Assembly: GCF_015352455.1 (NCBI RefSeq)
Contig: NZ_JADKPN010000001.1
Span: 682,001 to 746,000, forward strand
Length of the DNA: 64,000 nt
Origin: Nocardioides islandensis
GTDB lineage: Bacteria; Actinomycetota; Actinomycetes; Propionibacteriales; Nocardioidaceae
Direction of reading: 5' to 3'
Under the pieces are notes generated by a model that saw only the letters and a list, made by a program, of their open reading frames with translations, had not been told where the DNA came from and ran no database searches. Of the stretch, positions 1-9,726 are shown in pieces. The translations under genes were made by a program, and so were the position numbers. Each line of letters starts with the position of its first letter. The first letter of the stretch is position 1.

Positions 1-1
1 C

Positions 2-940
2 CTCAGCGGCGGCGCCATCAACACCCCTCAGCTGCTTCAGCTCTCCGGCGTCGGCAACGAGGAGCACCTCAAGCAGGTCGGCGTGCCGCTCGTGCACCAC
101 CTGCCCGGCGTCGGCGAGAACCTCCAGGACCACCTCGAGGTCTACATCCAGTACGCCTCCAAGCAGCCGGTCTCGATCGCCCCCGGCCTGAAGTGGCACA
201 AGCGACCCGGCATCGGCTACCAGTGGCTGTTCCACCGCAGCGGCCTCGGTGCCACCAACCACTTCGAGGGCGGTGGTTTCGCGCGCAGCAACGAGGACGT
301 CGACTACCCGAACCTGATGTTCCACTTCCTGCCGATCGCCATCCGGTACGACGGCACGTCGCCCACCAAGGGCCACGGCTACCAGGTGCACATCGGGCCG
401 ATGTACGCCGACACCCGCGGCCGGATCCGCATCACGTCGCGCGACCCGAAGCAGCATCCGTCGATGGTCTTCAACTACCTGACCACCGCCAACGACCGGC
501 GGGAGTGGGTGGAGGCGGTCCGCGTGGCCCGCGACATCCTCAACCAGCCGGCCTTCGCGCCGTACAACGACGGCGAGCTGTCTCCCGGACCGTCCGTGGA
601 GACCGACGACGAGATCCTCGACTGGGTGCGCGCCGACGCCGAGACGGCGCTGCACCCGTCCTGCACGGCCGCGATGGGCGTGGAGGAGATGTCGGTGGTC
701 GACCCCGCGTCGATGAAGGTGCACGGCCTCGAGGGCCTGCGCGTCGTCGACGCCTCGGTGTTCCCGTTCGTCACGAACGGCAACATCTACGCGCCGACGA
801 TGATGGTCGCCGAGAAGGCGGCCGACCTCATCGCCGGCAACACCCCGCTGCCCCCGTCCGACGCGCCGTTCTACCGCTACCGCGACGGCAGCCCGCTCCA
901 CCCGCCCGGCGACCACCGCAACGAAAAGAGCACGTCATGA
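2..940 (+). CDS. betA: Choline dehydrogenase, C-terminal part (GMC oxidoreductase)
   Basis: The 5' end is cut by the window edge; the reading frame opens at base 2. The product oxidises choline to betaine aldehyde with FAD, the first step of glycine betaine synthesis. The visible part starts in the second GMC signature ([16 protein letters not shown]), continues with [12 protein letters not shown], and ends with the GMC C-terminal domain. That domain carries the catalytic His in [11 protein letters not shown] and the Asn in FVTNGN. Residue order closely follows Escherichia coli BetA as I remember it. The TGA stop overlaps the ATG of the betaine-transporter ATPase (ATGA), so oxidation and uptake genes are translationally coupled. 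Confidence 0.92.
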   Translation, partial: LSGGAINTPQLLQLSGVGNEEHLKQVGVPLVHHLPGVGENLQDHLEVYIQYASKQPVSIAPGLKWHKRPGIGYQWLFHRSGLGATNHFEGGGFARSNEDVDYPNLMFHFLPIAIRYDGTSPTKGHGYQVHIGPMYADTRGRIRITSRDPKQHPSMVFNYLTTANDRREWVEAVRVARDILNQPAFAPYNDGELSPGPSVETDDEILDWVRADAETALHPSCTAAMGVEEMSVVDPASMKVHGLEGLRVVDASVFPFVTNGNIYAPTMMVAEKAADLIAGNTPLPPSDAPFYRYRDGSPLHPPGDHRNEKSTS

Positions 941-2013
941 CACTCACCGCCGACCAGCCCACGAGCGACACGAGCACGAGTGGTGAGGCCGCCGTCCACG
1001 TCAGCGGGCTGTGGAAGATCTTCGGGCCGAAGGCCGACGCCATCATGAAGAGCGACGACGCCCAGCTCTCGCGCAAGGACCTCCAGGAGAAGACCGGTCA
1101 CGTGGTCGGCATCCGGGACGTCTCCTTCGACGTCGCGCCCGGCGAGGTGTTCGTGGTGATGGGGCTGTCCGGCTCGGGCAAGTCCACCCTCGTCCGGCTG
1201 CTCACCCGGCTCATCGAGCCCACGGCGGGCGTGGTGAAGCTGTACGGCGAGGACATCACCGCCATGGGTGACAAGGCGCTGCTCGACACCCGCCGCCGTC
1301 GGGTGTCGATGGTCTTCCAGCACTTCGGCCTGCTCCCGCACCGCAAGGTCATCGACAACATCGCGTTCGGCCTCGAGGTCCGCGGCGAGGCCAAGGGCGG
1401 CCGCCGCAACCGGGCCCAGGAGATGGTCGACCTGGTGGGCCTGTCGGGCTACGAGAACAACTTCCCCGACCAGCTCTCCGGCGGCATGCAGCAGCGCGTC
1501 GGGCTGGCGCGGGCGCTGGCCTCCGACCCCGACATCCTGATGTTCGACGAGCCGTTCTCCGCTCTCGACCCGCTGATCCGCCGCGACATGCAGAACGAGG
1601 TCATCCGGCTCCACCACGAGGTCGGCAAGACCATGGTCTTCATCACCCACGACCTGGCCGAGGCGCTCAAGCTGGGCGACCGGATCCTGATCATGAGGGA
1701 CGGCGAGATCATCCAGATCGGCACGCCCGACGAGGTCGTCGCGGCCCCCGCCGACGAGTACGTCCGCGACTTCGTCAGCGACGTGCCGAAGTCGCACGTG
1801 CTGACCCTCAAGTGGGTCATGCGCGCGGAGCAGCCGGGCGAGGTGGACGCGAGCAGCCCGGTGCTGCAGGCCGGCCAGATCGTCCGCGACGCGGCGCGCG
1901 TCGTCATCGACCACCACGGACCCTGCCGCGTCGTCGACGGCGACAAGGTCGTCGGCGTCGTCGACGAGGAGGACATCCTGCGCGTCGTGGTGGCGGAGGA
2001 AGGCCTCCAGTGA
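937..2013 (+). CDS. proV: Glycine betaine/proline ABC transporter, ATP-binding subunit
   Basis: A 358-residue ATPase that powers import of quaternary-ammonium compatible solutes at the inner face of the membrane. It has Walker [10 protein letters not shown] at about residues 76-84, the ABC signature LSGGMQQR at about 180-187, Walker B ILMFDEP at about 200-206, and the H-loop ITHD. The long N-terminal region before Walker A, with DAIMKSDD, is typical of ProV/OpuAA. The C-terminus (about 325-350) keeps one CBS-like strand-helix unit, which in this family senses ionic strength. The ATG start overlaps the upstream stop, and the stop overlaps the GTG of the permease. Confidence 0.93.
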   Translation: MTLTADQPTSDTSTSGEAAVHVSGLWKIFGPKADAIMKSDDAQLSRKDLQEKTGHVVGIRDVSFDVAPGEVFVVMGLSGSGKSTLVRLLTRLIEPTAGVVKLYGEDITAMGDKALLDTRRRRVSMVFQHFGLLPHRKVIDNIAFGLEVRGEAKGGRRNRAQEMVDLVGLSGYENNFPDQLSGGMQQRVGLARALASDPDILMFDEPFSALDPLIRRDMQNEVIRLHHEVGKTMVFITHDLAEALKLGDRILIMRDGEIIQIGTPDEVVAAPADEYVRDFVSDVPKSHVLTLKWVMRAEQPGEVDASSPVLQAGQIVRDAARVVIDHHGPCRVVDGDKVVGVVDEEDILRVVVAEEGLQ

Positions 2014-4154
2014 GCACCGCGACCGTCGAGAGCCCCGGGCCGGCCGGTCCCGCTTCCGGGCCGAACCGGGTCGACAAGGAGCAGCAGCCGTACGTCGAGG
2101 TGCAGAAGCCTCGCCGCACCGGCATCAAGCTGCTCGTGCTCCTGGCCGTGTGGCTGGTCCTGTACGCCGTCTTCAAGGGCAAGATGACCAAGGCCCTCGG
2201 CCTGCAGGACACCAACTCGCTGCACCAGAAGCTCAACGACGCCCGCGACTGGGTCCAGCTCGACGGCAAGGACAACTGGTTCTTCGGCGGGGTGCTGGGG
2301 GCCATCGGCGACGCGCTCGACGCGATCGTGAAGTTCTTCCAGGAGCTGATCAGCATCCCGGCGTTCCCGCGTCCGGTGCCCGAGATCGGCTGGCTGGGCG
2401 TGGTCGCGGTCCTGGCCTGGATCACCTACGCCGTCGCCGGCCTGCGGTCGACGCTGCTCGTGACCGGCACGTTGCTGTTCTTCGGCGTCACCGACCAGTG
2501 GTCCAACAGCATGGACCTGCTCATCATCACCATGCTCAGCGTCGTCATCTGCATCCTGATCGGGCTCCCGATCGGCATCTGGATGGCTCGCAGCAAGGCG
2601 GCGTCGGGCGTGATCACCCCCGTGCTCGACGTGATGCAGACCTTCCCGCCCTTCTGCTACCTCGCTCCCCTGGCGCTGTTCTTCGGCATCGGTCCGGCCT
2701 GTGCGATGGTGCTGACGATCATCTACGCGCTGCCGCCGGTCGTGCGGATCACCGAGCACGGCATCCGGTCGGTCTCCCCGACGACCATCGAGGCGGCCCG
2801 GTCGCTCGGCCTCACCCGGCAGCAGATGCTGCGCCAGGTGCAGCTGCCCATGGCCAAGCGCACGATCGTCGTCGGCATCAACCAGTGCACGATGGCGGCG
2901 CTCTCGATGGCGACCATCGCGGCCCTGGTCAACGGTCCCGGCCTCGGCAAGGTGGTCGTGTCGGCGCTGCAGACGCTCAACGTCGGTGTGGCGTCGGTGT
3001 CCGCCCTGTGCATCGTGCTGATGGCGATCATGCTCGACCGCACGACGACCGCCGCCAGCGAGCGGGGCCAGGGTCGCAGCAACGTCGGGTCGGCGAGCGG
3101 CATGGGCGTGATGCTGACCGGCGTCGTGCTGGAGCGGCTGCCCCGGTGGGCGACCGAGGATGCCGGGCGTGGCCAGAGGCTCCCCCGCGTGACGGCCGCC
3201 GGCCGAGGCTTCCTGCTGGCGCTGTTGTTCGTCCCTGCGGTGGTCCTGGTCCTCCTCTCCCGCCAGCAGCTCAACCTCGCGACCTTCCCCGACGTCAGCG
3301 AGACGCCGGTGCTGAAGTGGATCAGCGGGCCGCAGCTGGCCAAGGGGATCAACAACTTCACCGACTGGCTGGTCAGCGGCGTCGACACCTACACGATCTG
3401 GATCAAGGACCACATCACGATGTGGTTCATCGACCCGTTGCAGAGCCTGCTGTCGGACTCTCCCTGGTGGCTGATGGCCCTGGTGCTGCTGGCGCTGGCC
3501 TATGTGCTCGGCGGGTGGCAGCCCGCGGCGTACACCCTGGCCTGCGAGGTCATCATCTACTTCACGGGCGTCTGGAACGACACCATGGTCACCTTGTCGA
3601 TGACACTGATCGCGACGGTGATGACGATGCTCGTGGCGGTCGTGCTCGGCGTGGCGATGGGCCGCGGCCGCAAGGCGGACCTGATCATCCGTCCGTTCCT
3701 GGACGCGTTCCAGGTCATCCCGCCGTTCGTCTACCTGGTGCCCGCGCTGGCGCTGTTCGGGGCCGGCCGCTTCACCGCCATCGTCGCGGCGATGGCCTAC
3801 TCCGTGCCGATCGCGACCAAGCTCGTCGCCGACGGCATCCGCGGGGTCTCGCCCACCACCGTGGAGGCCGTGCGCTCCACCGGCAGCACGCGCTGGCAGA
3901 TGATCTCCAAGGTCCAGCTGCCCATGGCCCGCGAATCGCTGGTGCTGGCCACCAACCAGGGCCTCCTCTACGTGCTGTCGATGGTCGTCATCGGCGGCAT
4001 GGTCGGTGGCGGCAGCCTCGGGTACATCGTCGTCTCCGGCTTCTCGCAGGACCAGCTGTTCGGCAAGGGCCTCGCGGCCGGCGTCGCCATCGCGGCGCTC
4101 GGCGTGATGCTCGACCGGATCGCGAGGTACGCGGCGGCGCGGTACGGCCGCTGA
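2010..4154 (+). CDS. proW: Glycine betaine ABC transporter, tandem (double) permease subunit
   Basis: A 714-residue membrane protein starting at a GTG that overlaps the ATPase stop. It carries two complete binding-protein-dependent transport permease domains in one chain. The first has the coupling segment around [18 protein letters not shown], and the second has the matching segment [18 protein letters not shown]. Each is preceded by several hydrophobic helices and a stretch like [16 protein letters not shown] or [16 protein letters not shown]. Family members are usually a single domain of about 300-400 residues that homodimerises, so this chain probably forms the whole translocation pore by itself. 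It passes betaine from the binding lipoprotein encoded downstream. Confidence 0.9.
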   Translation: MSTATVESPGPAGPASGPNRVDKEQQPYVEVQKPRRTGIKLLVLLAVWLVLYAVFKGKMTKALGLQDTNSLHQKLNDARDWVQLDGKDNWFFGGVLGAIGDALDAIVKFFQELISIPAFPRPVPEIGWLGVVAVLAWITYAVAGLRSTLLVTGTLLFFGVTDQWSNSMDLLIITMLSVVICILIGLPIGIWMARSKAASGVITPVLDVMQTFPPFCYLAPLALFFGIGPACAMVLTIIYALPPVVRITEHGIRSVSPTTIEAARSLGLTRQQMLRQVQLPMAKRTIVVGINQCTMAALSMATIAALVNGPGLGKVVVSALQTLNVGVASVSALCIVLMAIMLDRTTTAASERGQGRSNVGSASGMGVMLTGVVLERLPRWATEDAGRGQRLPRVTAAGRGFLLALLFVPAVVLVLLSRQQLNLATFPDVSETPVLKWISGPQLAKGINNFTDWLVSGVDTYTIWIKDHITMWFIDPLQSLLSDSPWWLMALVLLALAYVLGGWQPAAYTLACEVIIYFTGVWNDTMVTLSMTLIATVMTMLVAVVLGVAMGRGRKADLIIRPFLDAFQVIPPFVYLVPALALFGAGRFTAIVAAMAYSVPIATKLVADGIRGVSPTTVEAVRSTGSTRWQMISKVQLPMARESLVLATNQGLLYVLSMVVIGGMVGGGSLGYIVVSGFSQDQLFGKGLAAGVAIAALGVMLDRIARYAAARYGR

Positions 4155-4183
4155 CAGCACGACCCAGAGCACCACACAGGCTT

Positions 4184-4204
4184 CCTCCGCGGCGGTCGCG
4201 GAGG
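4184..4204 (+). other. Hairpin between permease and binding-protein genes
   Basis: CCTCCGC and GCGGAGG form a perfect 7-bp stem around a 7-nt loop, about 24 nt before the binding-protein start. There is no U-tract. It may protect the 3' segment of the mRNA or tune the higher expression usually needed for a binding protein; that role is inference. Confidence 0.4.
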
Positions 4205-4227
4205 TCGGAGAAGGGAAACAGACACCC

Positions 4228-5208
4228 ATGGCACGACGACCACGCCGTACCCAATCCGTCGTACTCGCCGCGGTCTCGGTCCTGGGCATGAGCCTGGGCC
4301 TCGCCGCGTGCGGTGGCGGCGACATCTCGGACACCACCACGGCCGGCGGGGACGGGGGAGCGTCCTGCGGCGACCTGCGCATCGCGGTCAACCCGTGGAC
4401 CGGCTACGTCTCCAACGCCCACGTGATCGGGCAGGTGGCCAAGGAGAAGCTGGGCTGCAACGTCACCTACCCCGACGTCAAGGAAGAGGTCGGCTGGCAG
4501 GGCATGGCCGACGGCTCCATCGACACCATCGTCGAGAACTGGGGCCACCCGGACCTGGTCAAGAAGTACATCGACGACGCCGGCACCGTGGAGGACGCCG
4601 GCCTGACCGGCAACGACGGAATCATCGGCTGGTACGTCCCGCCGTGGATGGCGGAGAAGTACCCCGACATCACCAACTGGGAGAACCTCAACAAGTACGC
4701 CGACCTCTTCAAGACGTCGGAGTCCGGTGGCAAGGGCCAGCTGCTCGACGGCGACCCGTCCTACGTCACCAACGACGAGGCCCTGGTCAAGAACCTGAAG
4801 CTCAACTACCAGGTGGTGGTCGGCGGTAGCGAGGCGGCGCTCATCCAGAGCTTCCGCTCGGCGGAGGAGAACAAGACCCCGCTGCTGGCCTACTTCTACG
4901 AGCCGCAGTGGTTCTTCGACGAGCTGGCGCTGGTGCACGTGGACCTGCCGAAGTACACCGAGGGCTGCGACGCCGACCCGGCGAAGGTGGCCTGCGACTA
5001 CCCGCCGTACGCCCTGAACAAGCTGATCTCGACCAAGTTCGCCGACTCCGGCTCGCCGGCGGTGGACCTGATCAAGAACTTCACGTGGACCAACGAGGAC
5101 CAGAACCTCGTGTCGAAGTACATCGCCGAGGACGGCATGGACCCCGACGACGCGGCCCAGAAGTGGATCGACGACAACCCCGACAAGGTCGACGCCTGGC
5201 TGAGCTAG
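4228..5208 (+). CDS. proX: Glycine betaine ABC transporter, substrate-binding lipoprotein
   Basis: A 326-residue exported lipoprotein that captures betaine-type substrates outside the membrane. The basic N-terminus (MARRPRR), a hydrophobic core and the lipobox LAAC with Cys28 form a type II signal peptide. The mature part starts with a Gly/Ser/Thr linker. It then shows the OpuAC-type fold with NPWTGYVSN, VGWQGMADGSIDTIVENWGH and WHP/WFF aromatic segments expected for a Trp/Tyr cage around the quaternary ammonium. The gene lies 73 bp after the permease and is followed by a strong terminator hairpin, so it is probably the last gene of the choline/betaine uptake operon. Confidence 0.92.
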   Translation: MARRPRRTQSVVLAAVSVLGMSLGLAACGGGDISDTTTAGGDGGASCGDLRIAVNPWTGYVSNAHVIGQVAKEKLGCNVTYPDVKEEVGWQGMADGSIDTIVENWGHPDLVKKYIDDAGTVEDAGLTGNDGIIGWYVPPWMAEKYPDITNWENLNKYADLFKTSESGGKGQLLDGDPSYVTNDEALVKNLKLNYQVVVGGSEAALIQSFRSAEENKTPLLAYFYEPQWFFDELALVHVDLPKYTEGCDADPAKVACDYPPYALNKLISTKFADSGSPAVDLIKNFTWTNEDQNLVSKYIAEDGMDPDDAAQKWIDDNPDKVDAWLS

Positions 5209-5239
5209 CCGGTCGCTGGCAACCCTGAGGGGGATGCGG

Positions 5240-5280
5240 CGGCCCGCCCGGTCGGCCTTCGGCTTGACCGGCGCGGGCCG
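5240..5280 (+). terminator. Hairpin terminator after proX
   Basis: A long stem (arms 5240-5253 and 5266-5280, one bulged base) closes a 12-nt loop containing TTCG, 31 nt after the proX stop. It is GC-rich and lacks a long U-run, as is usual for intrinsic terminators in high-GC actinobacteria. Confidence 0.7.
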
Positions 5281-5306
5281 TCGCGTCACACTTTCACCTT
5301 GTTCCC

Positions 5307-5330
5307 TATCGCGCACAGTAGTGCGCGATA
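5307..5330. promoter_or_regulatory. Perfect palindrome, likely operator of the demethylation/ETF operon
   Basis: TATCGCGCAC-AGTA-GTGCGCGATA is a perfect 10-bp inverted repeat, with GTT/AAC three bases further out on each side. It sits 54 bp before the GTG start of the flavoprotein gene and after the proX terminator. Size and position fit an operator for a dimeric repressor or activator; the regulator is not encoded in this window as far as I can tell. Confidence 0.6.
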
Positions 5331-5384
5331 CGCAACACATGCAGGACCACAGCAAGCACCACCCGGCCGCAACAAGGAGTTCCC

Positions 5385-7907
5385 GTGGCAGACGTCCCCG
5401 CATCCGCCAAGTGCGTCGTGATCGGCGCCGGCATCGTCGGCAACAGCCTGGTCCACCACCTGGCCAAGCTCGGCTGGACCGACATCGTGCAGATCGACCA
5501 GGGGCCGCTGCCCAACCCGGGCGGCTCCACCGGCCACGCGTCGAACTTCATCTTCCTGACCGACCACTCGCGCGAGATCACCGACCTGACGCTCGACTCC
5601 GTCGTGCAGTACAAGGAGCTCGGCGTCTTCACCGAGTGCGGCGGCTTCGAGGTCGCGCGGACCGAGGAGCGGATGGAGGAGCTGCGCCGACGGATGTCGT
5701 CGGCCAAGGCCTGGGGCATCGAGGCCGAGCTCGTCTCGCCGGAGTTCGTGAAGGAGAAGGTCCCCTTCATCGAGGAGGACCAGATCATCGGGGCGTTCTG
5801 GCAGCCCGGCGTCGGCGTGGTCGACTCGCTGCGCGCCGGCACGATCATGCGCGACGGCGCGGTCGCCGCGGGTGCGCTGACGACCGTGCCGAACGTCGAG
5901 GTGCTCGGCCTGGACGTCGAGGACGCCCCAGGTGGGCCCAGAATCCGCAAGGTTCGGACAGATAGAGGTGACATCGAGGCGGAGTACGTCGTCATCGCCT
6001 GCGGCGTGTGGAGCCCGAAGATCGGCGACATGGCCGGCGTGAGCATCCCGCTGACCCCCGCCGTGCACCAGATGATCTCGGTCGGCCCCTGCCCGCAGCT
6101 GGCCGGCGGCACCGGTGAGATCAACTTCCCGATCGTCCGCGACATGGACACCTTCTGCTACGAGCGCCAGCACGGGGCCGACATGGAGGTCGGCTCCTAC
6201 GCCCACCGCGCGATCCTGATGGAGCCCGAGGACATCCCGACCATCGAGCAGTCCAAGCTCTCCCCGACCGAGCTCCCCTTCACCGAGGAGGACTTCGACC
6301 CGCAGCTGGAGCAGGCCTTCGAGCTGATGCCGGAGCTGCTCGGCGCCGAGGGCGCGGAGATCCGCTACGCCATCAACGGCCTGCTGTCGCTGACCTCCGA
6401 CGGCTCGCCGATCCTGGGCGAGTCGCACGTGAAGGGCCTGTGGACCGCCGCGGCGGTCTGGATCAAGGAGGGTCCGGGCGTCGGTCGCGCGGTCGCCGAG
6501 TGGATGACCCACGGCTACTCCGAGATCGACGTCGCGCACAGCGACATCGCGCGGTTCCACCCGCACATGCTGCGTCGCGAGCACACCCGCCTGCGCACCA
6601 CCGAGTCGTTCATCAAGACCTACGGCATCGTGCACCCGTCCGAGCAGTACGAGTCGGACCGGCCGCAGCGCAAGTCGCCGATGTACGACCAGCAGGAGAA
6701 GCTCGGCGCCGTCTTCTTCGAGACCGCCGGTTGGGAGCGCCCGTTCTGGTACGAGTCGAACGCCGGCCTCGTCGACAAGTACGGCGACGCCGTGATGCCG
6801 CGCGAGCACGAGTGGGACTCGCGCTGGTGGAGCCCGATCATCAACGCCGAGCACCTGGCCATGCGCGAGAACGCCGGCGTCATCGACCTGTCGGCGTTCC
6901 AGATCCTCGACATCGAGGGCCCGGGCGCGCTCGACACCGTGCAGCGCACCTGCGTCGCGCAGTGCGACGTCGCGGTCGGCAAGGTCATCTACACCCCGGT
7001 GCTCGACGCCAAGGGCGGGTTCCTGTCCGACCTGACCGTGATGCGGCTCGGTGACGACCACTTCCGGGTGGTCACCGGCGGCGCGCACGGCATGGCCGAC
7101 CGCCACACCTTCACCTCGCAGCTGCCCGAGGACGGCCGGACGACTCTCACCGACCGCACCGACGAGATCTCCACGATCGGCCTGTGGGGCCCGAAGGCCC
7201 GCGACATCCTCTCCTCGCTGACGTCCGACGACGTCAGCGGCGAGGGCTTCGGCATGCTGTCGTGCCGCGAGATCAGCGTGAACGGGATCACGGTCCTGGC
7301 CTCGCGCATCTCCTACGTCGGCGAGCTCGGCTGGGAGCTGTACGTCGCCATGGGCGACGCCGCGGCCCTGTGGGACGCGCTGCTGTCCGCGGGCTCCGAC
7401 CAGGGCGCCGTACCGGTGGGCATCGGCGTCTACGGCACGACCGGCCGTATCGAGAAGGGGTACCGCGCGTACGGCGCCGAGCTCGACGCCGAGCGCAGCA
7501 TCGTCGAGGCCGGCATGCAGCGCCCGAAGGTCAAGGCGGCCGACTTCGTCGGGCGCGAGGCGTACCTCGCCCAGCGCGAGGCGGAGCCGAAGACGATCCT
7601 CTGCACGATGACGGTCGACGACCACACGTCGAAGTCGGGCCAGAAGCGCTACATGCTCGGAGGCGAGCCGATCCTGACCCGCGACGGAGGCACGCTGACC
7701 GACGGCCACGGACACCACCCGTACGTCACCAGCGCCGGCTCCGCGCCGTCGCTGGGCAAGCACGTGCTGCTGGCCTACCTGCCGGTCGACCAGGCCACGA
7801 TCGGCAACGAGCTGGCCGTGTCGTACATGGAGGAGCTCTACCCGGTGACCGTCGGCTCGGTCGACGCGACGTCGCTCTTCGACCCCGCGAACGAGCGGAT
7901 GCGCTGA
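5385..7907 (+). CDS. Dimethylglycine/sarcosine dehydrogenase-like flavoprotein (DAO-GcvT fusion)
   Basis: An 840-residue two-part enzyme starting at GTG after a clear AAGGAGT ribosome site. The N-terminal half is a DAO-type FAD domain with VIGAGIVGNS (about 12-21) and GGSTGHAS, whose His51 matches the position of the covalent-flavin His in dimethylglycine oxidase. The C-terminal half (from about 440) is a GcvT-like folate-binding domain with a GcvT C-terminal barrel. The family removes N-methyl groups from dimethylglycine or sarcosine and passes the one-carbon unit to tetrahydrofolate. The stop overlaps etfB, which suggests electrons leave through ETF, so a dehydrogenase is more likely than an oxidase. 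The exact substrate is not settled by sequence. Confidence 0.85.
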   Translation: MADVPASAKCVVIGAGIVGNSLVHHLAKLGWTDIVQIDQGPLPNPGGSTGHASNFIFLTDHSREITDLTLDSVVQYKELGVFTECGGFEVARTEERMEELRRRMSSAKAWGIEAELVSPEFVKEKVPFIEEDQIIGAFWQPGVGVVDSLRAGTIMRDGAVAAGALTTVPNVEVLGLDVEDAPGGPRIRKVRTDRGDIEAEYVVIACGVWSPKIGDMAGVSIPLTPAVHQMISVGPCPQLAGGTGEINFPIVRDMDTFCYERQHGADMEVGSYAHRAILMEPEDIPTIEQSKLSPTELPFTEEDFDPQLEQAFELMPELLGAEGAEIRYAINGLLSLTSDGSPILGESHVKGLWTAAAVWIKEGPGVGRAVAEWMTHGYSEIDVAHSDIARFHPHMLRREHTRLRTTESFIKTYGIVHPSEQYESDRPQRKSPMYDQQEKLGAVFFETAGWERPFWYESNAGLVDKYGDAVMPREHEWDSRWWSPIINAEHLAMRENAGVIDLSAFQILDIEGPGALDTVQRTCVAQCDVAVGKVIYTPVLDAKGGFLSDLTVMRLGDDHFRVVTGGAHGMADRHTFTSQLPEDGRTTLTDRTDEISTIGLWGPKARDILSSLTSDDVSGEGFGMLSCREISVNGITVLASRISYVGELGWELYVAMGDAAALWDALLSAGSDQGAVPVGIGVYGTTGRIEKGYRAYGAELDAERSIVEAGMQRPKVKAADFVGREAYLAQREAEPKTILCTMTVDDHTSKSGQKRYMLGGEPILTRDGGTLTDGHGHHPYVTSAGSAPSLGKHVLLAYLPVDQATIGNELAVSYMEELYPVTVGSVDATSLFDPANERMR

Positions 7908-8698
7908 TGGCTGCTGCCAACGTGCTGGTCTGCGTGAAGCGGGTGCCGGACAGCACCGAGGAGGTCGTGCTCAGCGAGGACGCCCAGTCGGTCGACGGAC
8001 GCGCCTCGGGCTTCACCATGAGCGCGCACGAGGAGTGCGCGGTCGAGCTCGCCGTGCAGCTGGCGGCCGGCGGTGGCGAGGCCGCGGTGATGACCCTGGG
8101 TGACGCCGACGCGGTCGAGCAGCTGCGCAACGCGCTGGCGGTCGGGTGTACGGCGGCCACGCACGTGGTCGCGCCCGAGTCCTACCGCTTCGGACCGGTC
8201 GACGTCTCCCGGGAGATCGCGGCTGTCGTCCGCGCGCACGAGGAGGAGGGCCGCACCCACGACCTGCTGCTCCTCGGCAACGACGCGGCCGACAGCGGCG
8301 ACTTCCAAGTCGGCATCCGGCTCGCGTACGAGCTGGGCCGCCCGGTGGTCAACGGCGCCAACACCCTGACGCTGGAGGACGGCGACGACGGCCCGGTCGT
8401 GGTCGCGGTCGGCGAGGGGCCGGACGGCCAGGAGACCTACCGCGTCCCGCTGCCCGCCGTGGTGACGATCCGCGAGGGCGGCGTCGAGCCGCGGTACCCG
8501 TCGGTGCCCGGCCGCCTCAAGGCCAAGAAGGTCGCCATCGAGGAGCGTCAGCCCCTCTCGGAGCCGACCGGCCCCGGCCGGGTGCGCCTGGTGCTGCCGC
8601 CGCCGACCCCGAGCGCCGTCCAGATCCTGGGCGAGGGGCCGGAGGCTGCCCCGGCCGTCGTCGACGTCCTGGAGAAGCTGGGAGTGCTGACGAAATGA
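7907..8698 (+). CDS. etfB: Electron transfer flavoprotein beta subunit
   Basis: A 263-residue FixA/EtfB protein. It begins with the typical VLVCVKRVPDS strand-loop and has the SAHEECAVELAVQL helix and the LLGNDAADSGDFQVGIRLAYELG segment of the family. Together with the alpha subunit it forms the soluble ETF heterodimer that carries electrons from flavin dehydrogenases to ETF:quinone oxidoreductase. Its ATG overlaps the stop of the demethylating flavoprotein by one base, and its own stop overlaps etfA (ATGA), so the three are made together and ETF is probably the partner of that enzyme. Confidence 0.93.
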   Translation: MAAANVLVCVKRVPDSTEEVVLSEDAQSVDGRASGFTMSAHEECAVELAVQLAAGGGEAAVMTLGDADAVEQLRNALAVGCTAATHVVAPESYRFGPVDVSREIAAVVRAHEEEGRTHDLLLLGNDAADSGDFQVGIRLAYELGRPVVNGANTLTLEDGDDGPVVVAVGEGPDGQETYRVPLPAVVTIREGGVEPRYPSVPGRLKAKKVAIEERQPLSEPTGPGRVRLVLPPPTPSAVQILGEGPEAAPAVVDVLEKLGVLTK

Positions 8699-9681
8699 TC
8701 CTCACTCTTGTCGAGACCGACCTCGAGGGCGCCGCGACCGAGGTATCCCTGGAGGCGGTGTCATTCGGGCGCGACCTGTCGGCCGCCGGCAACGGCGTAC
8801 CCGTGGACGCCGTCGTCATCGGCGACGTGTCCGACGACCTGCGCGCCGAGCTGGCGGCGTACGGCGTCCGCACCATCCACCGCGTCGGCGGCGAGGGCGT
8901 CGCGGCGTACTCCGGCGCCGGCTGGGCGTCGGCCATCCAGCAGGTCCGTGAGGCGGCGGGCTCGGTGGTCGTGATGGCCGCCGGCACCGACCGCGGCAAC
9001 GAGCTGATGGCGCACGTGGCCGCCCGCACGGGTGCGTCGATGGCCGCCAACGTGCTGTCGTTCTCCGGGCTGGCGCCGTTCGTGGTGACGCGCCAGGTCG
9101 TCGGCGGCGCGGCGATGGAGGAGATGAAGCTGCACGAGCGGCCCGCGGTCTTCACGATCGCCGGGCACGCCGTGGAGGCGAAGCCCGCCGACGTCAGCGG
9201 TGCCGGCGAAGTCGTCGAGCACTCGCCGACGATCGCGCCGGAAGACCTGGTCGCGCGCGTGGTGTCGACGTCCCAGCCGGAGGTCGACGAGTCGGGCGCG
9301 CTGACGTCGGCGCGCGTGGTCGTCGGTGCCGGCCGCGGTGTGGGCGGCGCGGACAAGTTCGAGGACGTGCTGGAGCTGACCTCGCTGCTGGACGCCGCGC
9401 TCGGCGTCTCGCGCGTGGTGACGAGCGCGGGCTGGCGGCCGCACCACGAGCAGGTCGGGCAGACCGGCAGCCGGATCACGCCGGAGCTCTACATCCCGTG
9501 CGGCATCAGCGGTGCGATCCAGCACTGGGCGGGCTGCTCGTCGGCCAAGAACATCCTCGCGATCAACTCCGACGCCGAGGCGCCGATGGTGACGAGGGCG
9601 ACGTACGCCGTCATCGGCGACCTGCACGAGATCGTGCCGGCCATCAACGCGGAGATCCGCAAGCGAGGTTACGGGGGCTAG
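8695..9681 (+). CDS. etfA: Electron transfer flavoprotein alpha subunit
   Basis: A 328-residue FixB/EtfA protein. The C-terminal FAD-binding domain is plain: GAGRGVGG, then VTSAGWRPHHEQVGQTG, then the ETF-alpha signature in LYIPCGISGAIQHWAGCS followed by ILAINSDAEAP. The N-terminal domain holds the usual half-fold shared with the beta subunit. It binds the redox-active FAD that accepts electrons from the upstream flavoprotein. It is the last gene of the operon and is followed by an inverted repeat shared with the convergent alpha-glucosidase gene. Confidence 0.94.
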   Translation: MILTLVETDLEGAATEVSLEAVSFGRDLSAAGNGVPVDAVVIGDVSDDLRAELAAYGVRTIHRVGGEGVAAYSGAGWASAIQQVREAAGSVVVMAAGTDRGNELMAHVAARTGASMAANVLSFSGLAPFVVTRQVVGGAAMEEMKLHERPAVFTIAGHAVEAKPADVSGAGEVVEHSPTIAPEDLVARVVSTSQPEVDESGALTSARVVVGAGRGVGGADKFEDVLELTSLLDAALGVSRVVTSAGWRPHHEQVGQTGSRITPELYIPCGISGAIQHWAGCSSAKNILAINSDAEAPMVTRATYAVIGDLHEIVPAINAEIRKRGYGG

Positions 9682-9686
9682 GGCCC

Positions 9687-9726
9687 GGGAGCCCGGGTCA
9701 CTCGGTGAGGTAGACCCGGGACTCCC
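9687..9726. terminator. Bidirectional hairpin between etfA and the alpha-glucosidase gene
   Basis: GGGAG plus CCCGGGTC (9687-9699) pair with GACCCGGG plus ACTCCC (9713-9726) with one bulge. The repeat starts just after the etfA stop and reaches into the last codons of the convergent gene, so it can act for both strands. Confidence 0.5.

Noticed and set aside
1449..4391. 980-residue minus-strand open frame opposite the betaine transporter genes
   Set aside because: It mirrors three well-supported plus-strand genes, has His/Arg/Asp-rich low-complexity composition and no domain; it is a shadow of high-GC coding DNA.
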